From NCBI RefSeq assembly GCF_028802875.1, contig NZ_JARAMP010000002.1, forward strand, positions 62,001 through 126,000: a stretch of DNA of 64,000 nt. Reading direction: 5' to 3'. Position numbers and translations under genes: made by a program. Origin of the DNA: Seohaeicola sp024304985 (GTDB lineage Bacteria > Pseudomonadota > Alphaproteobacteria > Rhodobacterales > Rhodobacteraceae). Below the pieces are notes generated by a model. It worked only from the letters and a program-made list of their open reading frames with translations. It did not search any database and was not told the origin of the DNA. Positions 15,709 to 24,150 of this stretch are shown here, piece by piece (within the stretch, counting starts at the first letter, position 1; the number at the start of each line of letters is the position of its first letter).

Positions 15709-18117
15709 ATGAAGACCACTACCAGAGTAGCCGTGATCGGCGGCGGCGTTGTCGGCTGTTCGGTGTTGTATCACCTGACCAAGCTGGGCTGGTCCGACGT
15801 GATGTTGATCGAACGCTCGGAACTGACAAGCGGCAGCACATGGCACGCGGCGGGCGGGTTTCACACGCTGAACGGCGACACCAACATGGCCGCGCTTCAG
15901 GGTTATACGATCCGTCTCTATAAAGAGCTTGAAGCGATCACGGGCATGTCCTGTGGCTTGCATCACGTGGGTGGCATCACGCTGGCGGATAACCGCGAGC
16001 GGTTCGACATGCTGGTCGCGGAACGGGCCAAGCACCGCTACATGGGGCTGGAAACCGAGATCGTCAGTCCGGAAGAGATTGCAAAAATCGCGCCGATCAC
16101 CAATCTGGACGGGATCGTGGGCGGGCTTTACGATCCTTTGGACGGGCATCTGGACCCGTCGGGCACAACCCATGCCTATGCGCGCGCCGCCAAGATGGGC
16201 GGCGCCACGATCGAGACGCATTGCAAGGTGATCGCCACCACGCAGCGCAGCGATGGCACATGGGATGTTGTCACCGAAAAAGGCACGGTGCATGCCGAGC
16301 ATGTGGTGAACGCAGGCGGGCTTTGGGCGCGCGAAGTGGGGGCGATGGCGGGCGTCTATTTCCCGCTGCACCCGATGGAGCATCAATATATCGTCACCGA
16401 TGACCTGCCCGAGATCTATGAGCGCGATACCGAGCATCCGCATGTGATGGACCCCGCAGGCGAAAGCTATCTGCGGCAGGAAGGACGCGGGCTGTGTATC
16501 GGCTTCTACGAGCAGCCTTGCCGCCCCTGGGCTGTCGATGGCACGCCGTGGACGTTCGGGCACGAACTGCTGCCCGACAATCTCGACAAGATCGAGGACA
16601 GCATCGCCTTTGCCTATCGCCGCTTTCCCATTCTCGAACGCGCGGGCGTCAAGACCGTGATCCACGGACCCTTTACCTTTGCGCCGGATGGCAATCCGCT
16701 GGTCGGCCCCGTGCCGGGGATGCGCAATTACTGGTCAGCCTGCGCCGTGATGGCAGGGTTCTCGCAAGGTGGTGGCGTGGGCTTGATGCTGGCGCAATGG
16801 ATGATCGAAGGAGAGACAGAGCGCGACACCTTCGCCATGGATTGCGCGCGCTTCGGAAATTGGACCACGCCGGGCTTCACCCGCCCCAAGGTGATCGAGA
16901 ATTACCAGAAACGCTTCTCGATCAGCTATCCGAACGAGGAATTGCCGGCGGCGCGGCCGTTCCGCACGACGCCGATGTATGACATCTTCGACAAGATGGG
17001 TGCGGTCTGGGGCGCGCAATACGGGCTTGAGGTGGTGAACTACTTCGCCCAGGGCGACGAGCCACGGTTCGAGACACCCAGTTTCCGCCGCTCCAACGCG
17101 TTCGACGCCACTGCGCGCGAGGTCAAGGCCGTGCGTGAGGGCGTGGGCATCAACGAGGTGCAGAATTTCGGCAAGTATCTGGTGACGGGCGCGGGTGCAC
17201 GCGCATGGCTGGACCGGATCATGGCGGGGCGTATTCCCCAGCCGGGACGGCTGAGCCTGACGCCGATGCTGTCGCCCAAGGGACGGCTGATCGGGGATTT
17301 CACGGTGTCCTGTCTTGCCGAGGATCGGTTCCAACTGACCGCCAGTTATGGCGCGCAGGCCTATCACACGCGCTGGTTCGCACAAAACGCGGATGAGGGC
17401 GTGACGGTCGAGAATATCAGCGACCGTCTGACCGGCTTCCAGATCGCTGGCCCCAAAGCGCGCGAGGTGTTGGCCGCCTGCACGCGCACGGACATCAGCG
17501 ACATGGCCTTCATGGATGTGCGGCACATGACCGTCGGCATGGCCGATTGCACCGTGCAGCGCGTCAGCTATACCGGTGATCTGGGCTATGAGATCTACTG
17601 CGATCCGATGGTTCAGCGCGCTCTTTGGGCCGTGCTGTGGGAGGAAGGGCAGAAACATGGCATGAAGCCTTTCGGCATGCGCGCGATGATGAGCTTGCGG
17701 CTGGACAAGTTCTTCGGCAGTTGGCTCAATGAGTTTTCGCCCGATTACACCGCAGCGGAAACCGGGCTGGACCGTTTCATCTCGTTCAAGAAAAACGTCG
17801 ATTTCATCGGGCGCAAGGCGGCCGAACGTGAGCGGGAACTGGGCGCGAAGCGCAAGCTTTGTGCCTTTGAGGTCGATGCGCTGGATGCCGATGTGGTGGC
17901 CTATGAGCCAATCTGGCTGGATGGCAAGGTGCAGGGGTTCTGCACCTCGGGCGGATATGCGCATCATGCGGGCAAGTCCATCGCCTTGGGTTTCGTGCCA
18001 TCGGACCGCGCATTTGCGGGGCTGGAAGTCGAGATCGAGATCATGGGCCAGATGCGCCCTGCCCGCCTGATCACCACACCGCTGTTCGATGCGGATGGGG
18101 CGAGGATGCGGGGCTGA
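15709..18117 (+). CDS. FAD-dependent sarcosine/dimethylglycine dehydrogenase-like protein
   Basis: An 802-residue flavoprotein fused to an aminomethyltransferase. Order: FAD-binding DAO domain (about 1-370) with VIGGGVVGCS and the STWHAAGG motif whose His46 is the position of covalent FAD attachment in dimethylglycine dehydrogenase; a linker FAO_M domain (about 375-430); then GCV_T and C-terminal GCV_T barrel domains that bind tetrahydrofolate (about 430-800). Such enzymes oxidatively demethylate glycine betaine breakdown products and transfer the one-carbon unit to folate. The exact substrate (dimethylglycine, sarcosine or another N-methyl amine) is not decidable from sequence. The nucleotidyltransferase that follows after 4 nt is likely co-transcribed. 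Start chosen at 15709 because it places the Rossmann motif at the N-terminus. Confidence 0.9.
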   Translation: MKTTTRVAVIGGGVVGCSVLYHLTKLGWSDVMLIERSELTSGSTWHAAGGFHTLNGDTNMAALQGYTIRLYKELEAITGMSCGLHHVGGITLADNRERFDMLVAERAKHRYMGLETEIVSPEEIAKIAPITNLDGIVGGLYDPLDGHLDPSGTTHAYARAAKMGGATIETHCKVIATTQRSDGTWDVVTEKGTVHAEHVVNAGGLWAREVGAMAGVYFPLHPMEHQYIVTDDLPEIYERDTEHPHVMDPAGESYLRQEGRGLCIGFYEQPCRPWAVDGTPWTFGHELLPDNLDKIEDSIAFAYRRFPILERAGVKTVIHGPFTFAPDGNPLVGPVPGMRNYWSACAVMAGFSQGGGVGLMLAQWMIEGETERDTFAMDCARFGNWTTPGFTRPKVIENYQKRFSISYPNEELPAARPFRTTPMYDIFDKMGAVWGAQYGLEVVNYFAQGDEPRFETPSFRRSNAFDATAREVKAVREGVGINEVQNFGKYLVTGAGARAWLDRIMAGRIPQPGRLSLTPMLSPKGRLIGDFTVSCLAEDRFQLTASYGAQAYHTRWFAQNADEGVTVENISDRLTGFQIAGPKAREVLAACTRTDISDMAFMDVRHMTVGMADCTVQRVSYTGDLGYEIYCDPMVQRALWAVLWEEGQKHGMKPFGMRAMMSLRLDKFFGSWLNEFSPDYTAAETGLDRFISFKKNVDFIGRKAAERERELGAKRKLCAFEVDALDADVVAYEPIWLDGKVQGFCTSGGYAHHAGKSIALGFVPSDRAFAGLEVEIEIMGQMRPARLITTPLFDADGARMRG

Positions 18118-18121
18118 GACT

Positions 18122-18742
18122 GTGACTGATTGCGCCGTCCTGATCCTGGCTGCTGGTTCCTCCTCGCGGATGCGGGGGGGAGACAAGCTTCTGGAGCAGG
18201 TCGCGGGCAAGCCCTTGTTGCGGGTGATGCTGGAGCGGGCTGTCGCCGCCGCCACAGGGCCGGTTCTGTGCACCTTGCCCGGCCCAGATCATCCGCGCCG
18301 CACCTGTCTGGGGGGGCTGGATGTCACGCCGGTGATGGTCACCGATCCGTCAGAAGGCATGGGCGCGTCGATCCGGGCTGGCGTCGCGGCCTTGCCAGAG
18401 GGGGTCAGCGCGGTCATGATCCTGCCCGCCGATCTGCCTGATCTGACCACGGATGATCTGGGCCGGATGATGATCGCTTGGCATGATACCCCTGATGCGA
18501 TCCTGCGCGCGGTGGATTGCGACGGCCAGCAGGGACATCCGGTCATTTTTCCCGCTGCGCTTTTCCCTGACCTGCTGCGATGCCGGGGCGACACGGGCGC
18601 GCGGGACCTGTTGCGGGCCCATGCTGCGCAGATGGTTACTGTCGCCCTGCCCGACCGGCATGCCACGACAGATCTGGACACACCCGAGGCCTGGGCCCAA
18701 TGGCGGGCGCAACGGTGCCAGACCGGCAGGCCCGAAGACTGA
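18122..18742 (+). CDS. MobA/MocA-like nucleotidyltransferase
   Basis: A 206-residue protein of the MobA-like NTP transferase family (GT-A fold). The N-terminal nucleotide-binding signature LAAGSSSRMRGGDKLLE and the metal-binding PADLPDLTTDDL motif are clear, and QGHPVIFP matches the conserved central segment. Relatives attach CMP or GMP to molybdopterin (MocA/MobA). The start is a GTG 4 nt after the flavoprotein stop, which implies an operon. Which cofactor it modifies cannot be said from sequence; no molybdoenzyme is adjacent, although moaC and moeA occur elsewhere in the window. Confidence 0.85.
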   Translation: MTDCAVLILAAGSSSRMRGGDKLLEQVAGKPLLRVMLERAVAAATGPVLCTLPGPDHPRRTCLGGLDVTPVMVTDPSEGMGASIRAGVAALPEGVSAVMILPADLPDLTTDDLGRMMIAWHDTPDAILRAVDCDGQQGHPVIFPAALFPDLLRCRGDTGARDLLRAHAAQMVTVALPDRHATTDLDTPEAWAQWRAQRCQTGRPED

Positions 18743-18763
18743 TCGACTTCGGGCCTGTATTGT
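18727..18763 (+). terminator. Hairpin terminator overlapping the nucleotidyltransferase stop
   Basis: An 11-bp perfect stem CAGGCCCGAAG/CTTCGGGCCTG with a 9-nt loop that contains the TGA stop codon, followed by TATTGTT. It most likely ends the flavoprotein-nucleotidyltransferase transcript. Confidence 0.6.
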
Positions 18764-18844
18764 TCGGAGAAGGACCAGCCCCCTGTCCCTTCTCCGTCAT
18801 GCCGACACCGCCTAGCGGCGGTTGCGACAGCTGCAACTTTTGTC

Positions 18845-19504
18845 TTACCGCGTCAAAGGGAAGCTTTCCTGTACCGTTTGTCCGATAGGGGCATAAGGCT
18901 CGCTCCTCTTTCGCTGCCGCGATTGCAGTTCCGGGAACAGTTCGAAAAGTTCGGCGCGCTGGGCATTTCCAATACCTTTCAGCCTGTGATCCGCGGGCTG
19001 AAAGCTTTCCGTCCAGCATCCGTTGGACAAAACCACTTCATGGCGATCGAAGATGAGATGGATATAGGTGATGCCGGTCAAAGGGGCCTCGGACACGCCA
19101 GAGACGCCGATCAGATGTTTCGCCGCGACCAATCCCTCGGGCGCGTCGAAATGAAGCGCGGATTTCGCGCGATTGACCAGAAGCCGGTGATTGGGACTGA
19201 CCTGCATGTCACGCTCGGGCAGCCGGTCCCCCAAGGCGCCCTGCCGGATCAGGATCGGGCGCAGATGCGGCGCGCGGTGCAGATCGGCAGCGGTCAGGGT
19301 TCTGTTGCCGACCCAGCGAATGGTCTGGATACCGTTGTCGCGGGTGATGACCCTGTCGCCGACGCGCAGTTCTTCGATCAGGCGTTCGCCGCGCGGCGTC
19401 GCAATCGCGATCCCGGGCGTGAAGCAGGTCGCCGCCGAGGTGACGTCCGCATCTCCGATTCCCCGCCTGCGAGACCTGTCACTGTTCATCATCACGCGCT
19501 CCAC
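18845..19504 (-). CDS. Hint-domain protein
   Basis: A 219-residue protein with a Hint (Hedgehog/intein-type) domain: CFTPGIAIATPRGERLIEEL at about residue 27 carries the N-terminal cysteine followed by the typical VGDRVITRDNG turn, and SPNHRLLVNRAKSALHF holds the conserved histidine block. This short form is common in Rhodobacteraceae, often alone or at the end of secreted Ca-binding proteins; here no repeats or secretion signal are attached, so a stand-alone unit. Self-cleavage is inferred from the fold, not demonstrated. In-frame ATG codons at 19492 and 19489 are alternative starts. Confidence 0.8.
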   Translation of the reverse strand: MERVMMNSDRSRRRGIGDADVTSAATCFTPGIAIATPRGERLIEELRVGDRVITRDNGIQTIRWVGNRTLTAADLHRAPHLRPILIRQGALGDRLPERDMQVSPNHRLLVNRAKSALHFDAPEGLVAAKHLIGVSGVSEAPLTGITYIHLIFDRHEVVLSNGCWTESFQPADHRLKGIGNAQRAELFELFPELQSRQRKRSEPYAPIGQTVQESFPLTR

Positions 19505-20215
19505 TGCACTGGCCGGACTTGATTTCGTCCATGGGCTTCACATCAGTCGCCCGCGCCGAAAGGCGGCGCGCTTGACCAACACCATTGTCGCGTCAAGGGA
19601 TGCACATCTGGAACAGCGCGACCACAGTCGAAAGACAAGGGCGGGACACAGCCATCAAGGTGGTCAAGCCCGGCAAACAGACCGGTTCTGCGGATTACCT
19701 TTGCGCCCCAAACGGACACACTCAGTACAAGGACCACCGGCGTGGCCTACACATTGATACCCTCAGCAGGTATGCCATCTGGATAGCGCAGGCGGGGCGT
19801 TGCGGGAACATGCGTTCTCCGCGAAAACGCCAGATTGCTGCCACATTCGGGCAACGTCGGCAAAAGAAGGACTGCAAACTGTTTTTCTTTTTTCGACAAT
19901 GCCAGCCTAGAACGTCGGGCGGAACAGGCGATATCATCTGCTTTTGTTGGTAAAATTCGACAATGGCTGCAAAAGGCGGGCAGCAGACGTTTCGAAATAT
20001 GAGACAATCGGGTCGCGAAGCTGCGCAATCAAAGATGGCCGTTTCGTGACCTTCGCATCTGCCTGCGTTGTTCATGCAAAGGCGTCAATCTCGTTCAAGA
20101 AAGATGATTAACGCCACGCCGCAGTTGCTTGGCTCGGCGGCACTATTCGAATCGCACCTATGCCGAGGTGCCGTTTGACAGCATCCGACGGGTTATTCGC
20201 TTTCCGAGGAGAATT
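19505..20215. other. Gene-poor intergenic region
   Basis: About 700 nt between the Hint-domain gene and tRNA-Leu. The open frames here have atypical amino-acid composition (cysteine- and phenylalanine-rich, no family resemblance, no good ribosome-binding sites) and I do not accept any as a gene. Two copies of TTCGACAATG lie 64 nt apart at 19892 and 19956, and an imperfect inverted repeat GCACCT/AGGTGC lies at about 20154-20171. I see no transposase remnant, tRNA fragment or convincing promoter. Confidence 0.5.
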
Positions 20216-20299
20216 TGGTGCGGGTGGTCGGACTCGAACCGACACACCGTGAGGTAAGGGTGTTTGAGACCCTCGCGTCTACCATTCCGCCACACCCGC
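20216..20299 (-). tRNA. tRNA-Leu (anticodon CAA)
   Basis: On the minus strand the acceptor arm GCGGGTG pairs with CACCCGC, the D-arm has the leucine form GCGGAATGGTAGACGC, the anticodon stem AGGGT/ACCCT encloses loop CTCAAAC with anticodon CAA, there is a long variable arm as in class II tRNAs, and the T-arm GTCGGTTCGAGTCCGAC is perfect. The discriminator A and CCA are encoded. Confidence 0.97.
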
Positions 20300-20454
20300 A
20301 CAGGCTGCTTCGCCGCGAATGATCTACCGCCCAGACCGCGCTGCGTCCAGTCGAAAACCGAGGTCCAAGGCCAGTTTGCCCGAGTTTTCGCTTTCCGCGC
20401 TATGACCCTCTCGCTAAACACCGTCTTCAGGCAGAGCAGGCAAAGGCGGCGGGC

Positions 20455-21033
20455 ATGATACGATCCCTTTATGACTGGACGCTGCGACAGGCGGAACATC
20501 CGCGTGCGCTTTGGGTGCTGGCCTTTGTCGCCTTCATCGAATCTTCTGTCTTTCCGATCCCGCCTGACGTGCTGATGATCCCCATGATCCTGGCCCGGCC
20601 AAACCGGGCGTGGCTGATTGCCGGGGTGGCACTTGTGGCCTCGGTGCTTGGGGGGATGCTGGGCTATGTGATCGGCGCCTTCTTCTATGACACGCTGGGC
20701 CAACCGATCCTTCAGGCACTTGGCAAGGATGATGCGATGGCGGCCTTCAACACGCGGTTCAACGATCTGGGCTTCTGGCCCGTACTGATCGCGGGTGTGA
20801 CGCCCTTCCCCTACAAGGTCATCACCATCATGTCCGGCTGGACGGGGCTGCCGCTGGGTCTGTTCATCGTCACGTCCATCATCGCACGCGGCCTGCGGTT
20901 CTTCATCGTGGCGGCGCTTCTGTGGAAGTTCGGCGCACCTATTCGTGATTTCATCGAGAAGCGTCTGGGCTTGCTGTTCACATTGTTCGTCATCATGCTT
21001 GTTGCCGGATTCTATGGAGTGCGTTTCCTGTGA
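20455..21033 (+). CDS. YqaA/DedA-family membrane protein
   Basis: A 192-residue integral membrane protein of the SNARE-associated/DedA-like YqaA group, with about four to five hydrophobic helices. Conserved features include the FIESSVFPIPPDVLMIPM re-entrant segment near residue 25, a glycine-rich GGMLGYVIGAFFYDTLG helix and TPFPYKVITIMSGW, the typical second re-entrant loop. These proteins act as lipid flippases or help maintain membrane energetics; the substrate of this group is not settled. The last codon overlaps the dsbB start (GTGA), so the two are translationally coupled. Confidence 0.88.
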   Translation: MIRSLYDWTLRQAEHPRALWVLAFVAFIESSVFPIPPDVLMIPMILARPNRAWLIAGVALVASVLGGMLGYVIGAFFYDTLGQPILQALGKDDAMAAFNTRFNDLGFWPVLIAGVTPFPYKVITIMSGWTGLPLGLFIVTSIIARGLRFFIVAALLWKFGAPIRDFIEKRLGLLFTLFVIMLVAGFYGVRFL

Positions 21034-21503
21034 GATTGACCGCCCGCCACTGGATGATCCTTGCCGCAGCCGGATCGGCGGCCCTGATGATCGGGGCCCT
21101 GGCGTTCCAGCACATCGGGGGCATGGCCCCCTGCAAGCTGTGCATCTGGCAGCGCTGGCCGCATGTGGTGGCGATCGGAATCGGCGCTTTGGCCGCATTG
21201 GCCATCCTGCCCGCGCGGGTGCTGGCCGGTCTGGGGGCGTTGGCGGCTCTGGCCACGGCCGGGATCGGGCTCTATCACACCGGCGTCGAGCGCAAATGGT
21301 GGGAGGGTCCCGCGTCCTGCAGCGGTGCCGGCGTTGCGGATCAATCCGCGCAGGACCTTTTCGCGCAGATCATGGCCGCCCCATTGGTGCGCTGCGACGA
21401 GGTGCCGTGGGAGATGTTTGGCCTGTCCATGGCAAGCTGGAATACGCTCGTCTCCTTGGGCTTGGTGGGCCTTTGGCTGATGGCATGGCGCGCGGCGCGC
21501 TGA
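21030..21503 (+). CDS. dsbB: Disulfide bond formation protein B
   Basis: DsbB reoxidises periplasmic DsbA and passes electrons to quinones. The 157-residue protein has four hydrophobic helices; the first periplasmic loop holds the redox pair Cys35-x-x-Cys38 in APCKLCIWQRWPH, and the second loop has two cysteines (PASCSGAG and VRCDEVPWEMFGLSMAS) as expected. The start is a GTG overlapping the stop of the preceding membrane protein. Alphaproteobacterial DsbB proteins are usually of this length. Confidence 0.92.
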   Translation: MRLTARHWMILAAAGSAALMIGALAFQHIGGMAPCKLCIWQRWPHVVAIGIGALAALAILPARVLAGLGALAALATAGIGLYHTGVERKWWEGPASCSGAGVADQSAQDLFAQIMAAPLVRCDEVPWEMFGLSMASWNTLVSLGLVGLWLMAWRAAR

Positions 21504-21578
21504 ACACGCCAACCTGACCAATAGGCAAGGGGTGCCGCACCCCGTGGCACGGCACCCATTCCCGGGCTATGGGAGCAT

Positions 21579-21815
21579 TCAGCCCTCGGCAGGGATCATT
21601 CCACCATCGACGCCAGCCGCATATTCATCGGCATCCAGTGCCCCGTCGCCATTGATATCAAGGGCTGCGAAATCCTCGGCTGTGATGTCAGCATGGACCG
21701 CCTGCAACTCCTCGAGTGTCACCTGTCCGTCAGCATCCGTATCGGTGGATTCCATCGCTGCCAGCGGCAGGCTGAGGCTCATCAGGGCGGTCAGGGTCAT
21801 CAATGTCTTTTTCAT
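21579..21815 (-). CDS. Small secreted EF-hand protein
   Basis: A 78-residue exported protein. Residues 1-20 form a signal peptide (MKKTLMTLTALMSLSLPLAA). The mature part consists of two EF-hand calcium-binding loops: DTDADGQVTLEE at about 25-36 and DINGDGALDADE at about 53-64, each with aspartates at positions 1, 3 and 5, glycine at 6 and a final glutamate. AGGAGAAACACG precedes the ATG. It is likely a periplasmic calcium-binding or signalling protein. It faces a sigma-factor gene head to head (279 nt gap), a frequent pairing in Rhodobacteraceae. Confidence 0.88.
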   Translation of the reverse strand: MKKTLMTLTALMSLSLPLAAMESTDTDADGQVTLEELQAVHADITAEDFAALDINGDGALDADEYAAGVDGGMIPAEG

Positions 21816-22094
21816 CGTGTTTCTCCTTGTCAGAGTGTGATGAAAGCGCCTGGTTTGGCTGCCTTCCCCCTTCAAGAGCGGCAATCGGGACATCGCGTCC
21901 CCTCGCATCCGGGGAAAATCGCAACAATGGCCAGAAACCGGAATTTGCGCCAAGGACCGCCGATCGCGACTCCGCAAACCGGCGCGCCCCTGCCCAAAAA
22001 GCCCCGTCCTGCCATGTCGGCGGAAAGCCGTATCTGGAACCCGGCGTGAAGGCTGCGCAATCATCTGGGACATCACCGGCAAAGGAAATGCCCC

Positions 22095-22607
22095 ATGTCC
22101 AAGTCACCCCGTCTTCAACCGGATCAGGATCTGCTGGCGCTGCTGCCGCTGTTGACCCGCGTCGCGCGTCATATGGCGCCGGATGCCGATGCGGCGCGTG
22201 ATCTGGTGCAGGATACGGTTCTCAGCCTGCATCAGCGTTTGCAGGACGGCCCCGGGATCGAGGCATTGCGCCCCTATGCATTGGCAGTGCTGCGCAACGC
22301 GGCGCGGCGCGCGCGGGGGCAGCCAGCATCGACATCCGAATTGACCGAAAGCTGTGCAGTCATCGCGCCCGACGCCCTTGCCCGGCTGGCCTGTGCGGAT
22401 CTGGACCGTGCCATTGCCGGGTTGCCGCAGGATCAGGCCGAGCTGATGCGCATGGTACGTGCCGGACATGACAGCCCGGCGGAACTGGCGCGACTGACAG
22501 GCCTGCCACCGGGCACAGTGATGTCGCGTCTGTCACGGGCACGGCGGCGGCTACGGGTCCAGATGGACATGGCCGACGGCGAAAGTGCCGCCAGCCTGTG
22601 TGATTGA
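22095..22607 (+). CDS. ECF-like RNA polymerase sigma factor
   Basis: A 170-residue sigma-70-family protein. A region-2-like helix pair (about residues 12-75, containing DAARDLVQDTVLSLHQRL) is followed by a region-4 helix-turn-helix (about 103-158, ADLDRAIAGLPQDQAELMRM ... LTGLPPGTVMSRLSRARRRL). The length and two-domain architecture fit the extracytoplasmic-function group. AAAGGA precedes the ATG. No anti-sigma factor is adjacent on this strand. Its head-to-head EF-hand neighbour is a plausible target, which is inference. Confidence 0.85.
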   Translation: MSKSPRLQPDQDLLALLPLLTRVARHMAPDADAARDLVQDTVLSLHQRLQDGPGIEALRPYALAVLRNAARRARGQPASTSELTESCAVIAPDALARLACADLDRAIAGLPQDQAELMRMVRAGHDSPAELARLTGLPPGTVMSRLSRARRRLRVQMDMADGESAASLCD

Positions 22608-22627
22608 CGAGGATTCAGGCGGTTATC

Positions 22628-23056
22628 CTAGCGCCCCGATTTGCGCGTGGACAGCAGCAGGTTCGTCTCGGAACTGACCACACCGTCAAAGCGTCGGATG
22701 GTGGCCAGAGCGCGGTCCAGATCCTCAAGCGTTGCGGTGCCGATCTCGACGATCATGTCCCAGCGTCCATTGGTGCTGTGTACCGTCCGCACCTCGGGCA
22801 GGCTGGTCAACTGGCGCAGGATGCGATCCGCCCCACGCCCCTCGACCGCGATCATCATCAGCCCGCGCACAGGGTCTTGGGCCACATCGGCCTTGAGCAC
22901 GACAGAAAAGCCCACGATATCGCCCTGCCGTTGCAACCGTTCGATCCGCGTCCGCACCGTGGTGCGCGACACCCCCAACTGATCGGACAAGGCCGAGAGA
23001 GAGGCGCGCGCGTCATGACGCAGGGCGCCGATCAAGGCAAGGTCGGTTTCATCCAT
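22628..23056 (-). CDS. Lrp/AsnC-family transcription regulator
   Basis: A 142-residue regulator with the N-terminal helix-turn-helix (DARASLSALSDQLGVSRTTV, about residues 15-35) and a C-terminal RAM effector domain (about 65-140). Lrp/AsnC proteins bind as octamers or dimers and respond to amino acids. It is divergent from the arginase-ornithine cyclodeaminase pair with a gap of 116 nt, so control of arginine or ornithine catabolism is the natural guess, with arginine or ornithine as possible effector. Two in-frame starts exist near 23056; I used the first ATG. Confidence 0.92.
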   Translation of the reverse strand: MDETDLALIGALRHDARASLSALSDQLGVSRTTVRTRIERLQRQGDIVGFSVVLKADVAQDPVRGLMMIAVEGRGADRILRQLTSLPEVRTVHSTNGRWDMIVEIGTATLEDLDRALATIRRFDGVVSSETNLLLSTRKSGR

Positions 23057-23172
23057 TTTGTCGCATCCCGCATCCGTTTTGGCAGATCATGGCCCATATT
23101 GACCAATCTGCTGGCTTCAATCCATCCCCCAATGGCAGGATACAAGGATCATCCACCGCCAAGGAGGCCTCC

Positions 23173-24102
23173 ATGACCCCGCAAGACATCATCCTGATCG
23201 GCTGCCCCGTGGACAGTGGCAAGCGCAGCCGTGGTTGCCTGATGGGCCCGGACGCCTATCGCACCGCCGGACTGGCCGAAGCGATGACCGATCTGGGACA
23301 CCGTGTGACGGATATGGGCAACCTCGCGCCCGCCTCTGTCACGGCGCCCAAGGACGCGCTGGCGCATCTGCATGCGCTGGCGGAAACGATCGGCTGGACC
23401 CGCAGCATCGCCCAGGCCGCCGAGGCCGCCATGGCGCGCGGCTTGCCCATCTTCATGGGCGGCGATCATAGCCTGTCGCTGGGAAGTGTGGCAGGTGTGG
23501 CAACCCATGCGGCGGCGCAAGGACGGCCGCAATTCGTGCTCTGGCTTGATGCGCATAGCGACTATCACACGCCGCAAAGCAGCAGTTCGGGCCATCTGCA
23601 CGGCACGCCCCTGGCCTATGTGACGGGGCGCGACGGGTTCGACGGCTTCCCTGCCCTGTCCGCACCGATCCCGCAGGAGAATATCTGCATCATCGGGTTG
23701 CGCTCGGTCGATCCAGCAGAGCGCGTGGCGCTTGAGGATAGTGACATCTACCGCCACGACATGCGCGAGATCGACGAGACAGGGATCGCCCGCCCCTTGG
23801 GCGTCTTTCTCGACCGGGTTGCCGCAGCCGGTGGCGCACTGCATGTCTCGCTGGATGTGGATTTCATCGACCCTGCCGCCGCGCCCGGCGTGGTGACCAC
23901 CGTGCCCGGCGGGGCCACCGTGCGCGAGGCCCATCTGGTGATGGAGATGCTGCATGACACCGGCCTCATGACCTCGCTCGATCTGGTCGAGTTAAATCCC
24001 TTTCTCGATGACCGGGGCCGCACGGCGCAACTGATGGTCGATCTGGCCGCCTCGGCTCTGGGACGGCGCGTGTTCGACCGGCAAACCCGTGCCTATGGCT
24101 GA
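23173..24102 (+). CDS. rocF: Arginase
   Basis: Arginase hydrolyses arginine to ornithine and urea with a binuclear manganese centre. The 309-residue product has the signature blocks GGDHS (96-100), DAHSD (126-130), HLHG (141-144) and SLDVDFIDPAAAPG, which together provide the metal ligands. AAGGAGG stands 5 nt before the ATG at 23173, a strong ribosome-binding site that decides the start against longer in-frame options. It is followed after 48 nt by ornithine cyclodeaminase, so the pair converts arginine to proline, urea and ammonia. The divergent Lrp-type gene probably regulates it. Confidence 0.95.
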   Translation: MTPQDIILIGCPVDSGKRSRGCLMGPDAYRTAGLAEAMTDLGHRVTDMGNLAPASVTAPKDALAHLHALAETIGWTRSIAQAAEAAMARGLPIFMGGDHSLSLGSVAGVATHAAAQGRPQFVLWLDAHSDYHTPQSSSSGHLHGTPLAYVTGRDGFDGFPALSAPIPQENICIIGLRSVDPAERVALEDSDIYRHDMREIDETGIARPLGVFLDRVAAAGGALHVSLDVDFIDPAAAPGVVTTVPGGATVREAHLVMEMLHDTGLMTSLDLVELNPFLDDRGRTAQLMVDLAASALGRRVFDRQTRAYG

Positions 24103-24150
24103 TCACCCTTTCCCTGTTCCGCAACCGCTCACTCTCACAGGACTCACTCC

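Noticed and set aside
19585..20075. Short frames in the 700-nt gap, both strands
   Set aside because: Cysteine-, phenylalanine- or lysine-rich composition unlike the neighbouring genes, no ribosome-binding site.
20216..20299. tRNA-Leu as an integration site
   Set aside because: No duplicated 3' tRNA segment or integrase gene was seen on either side.
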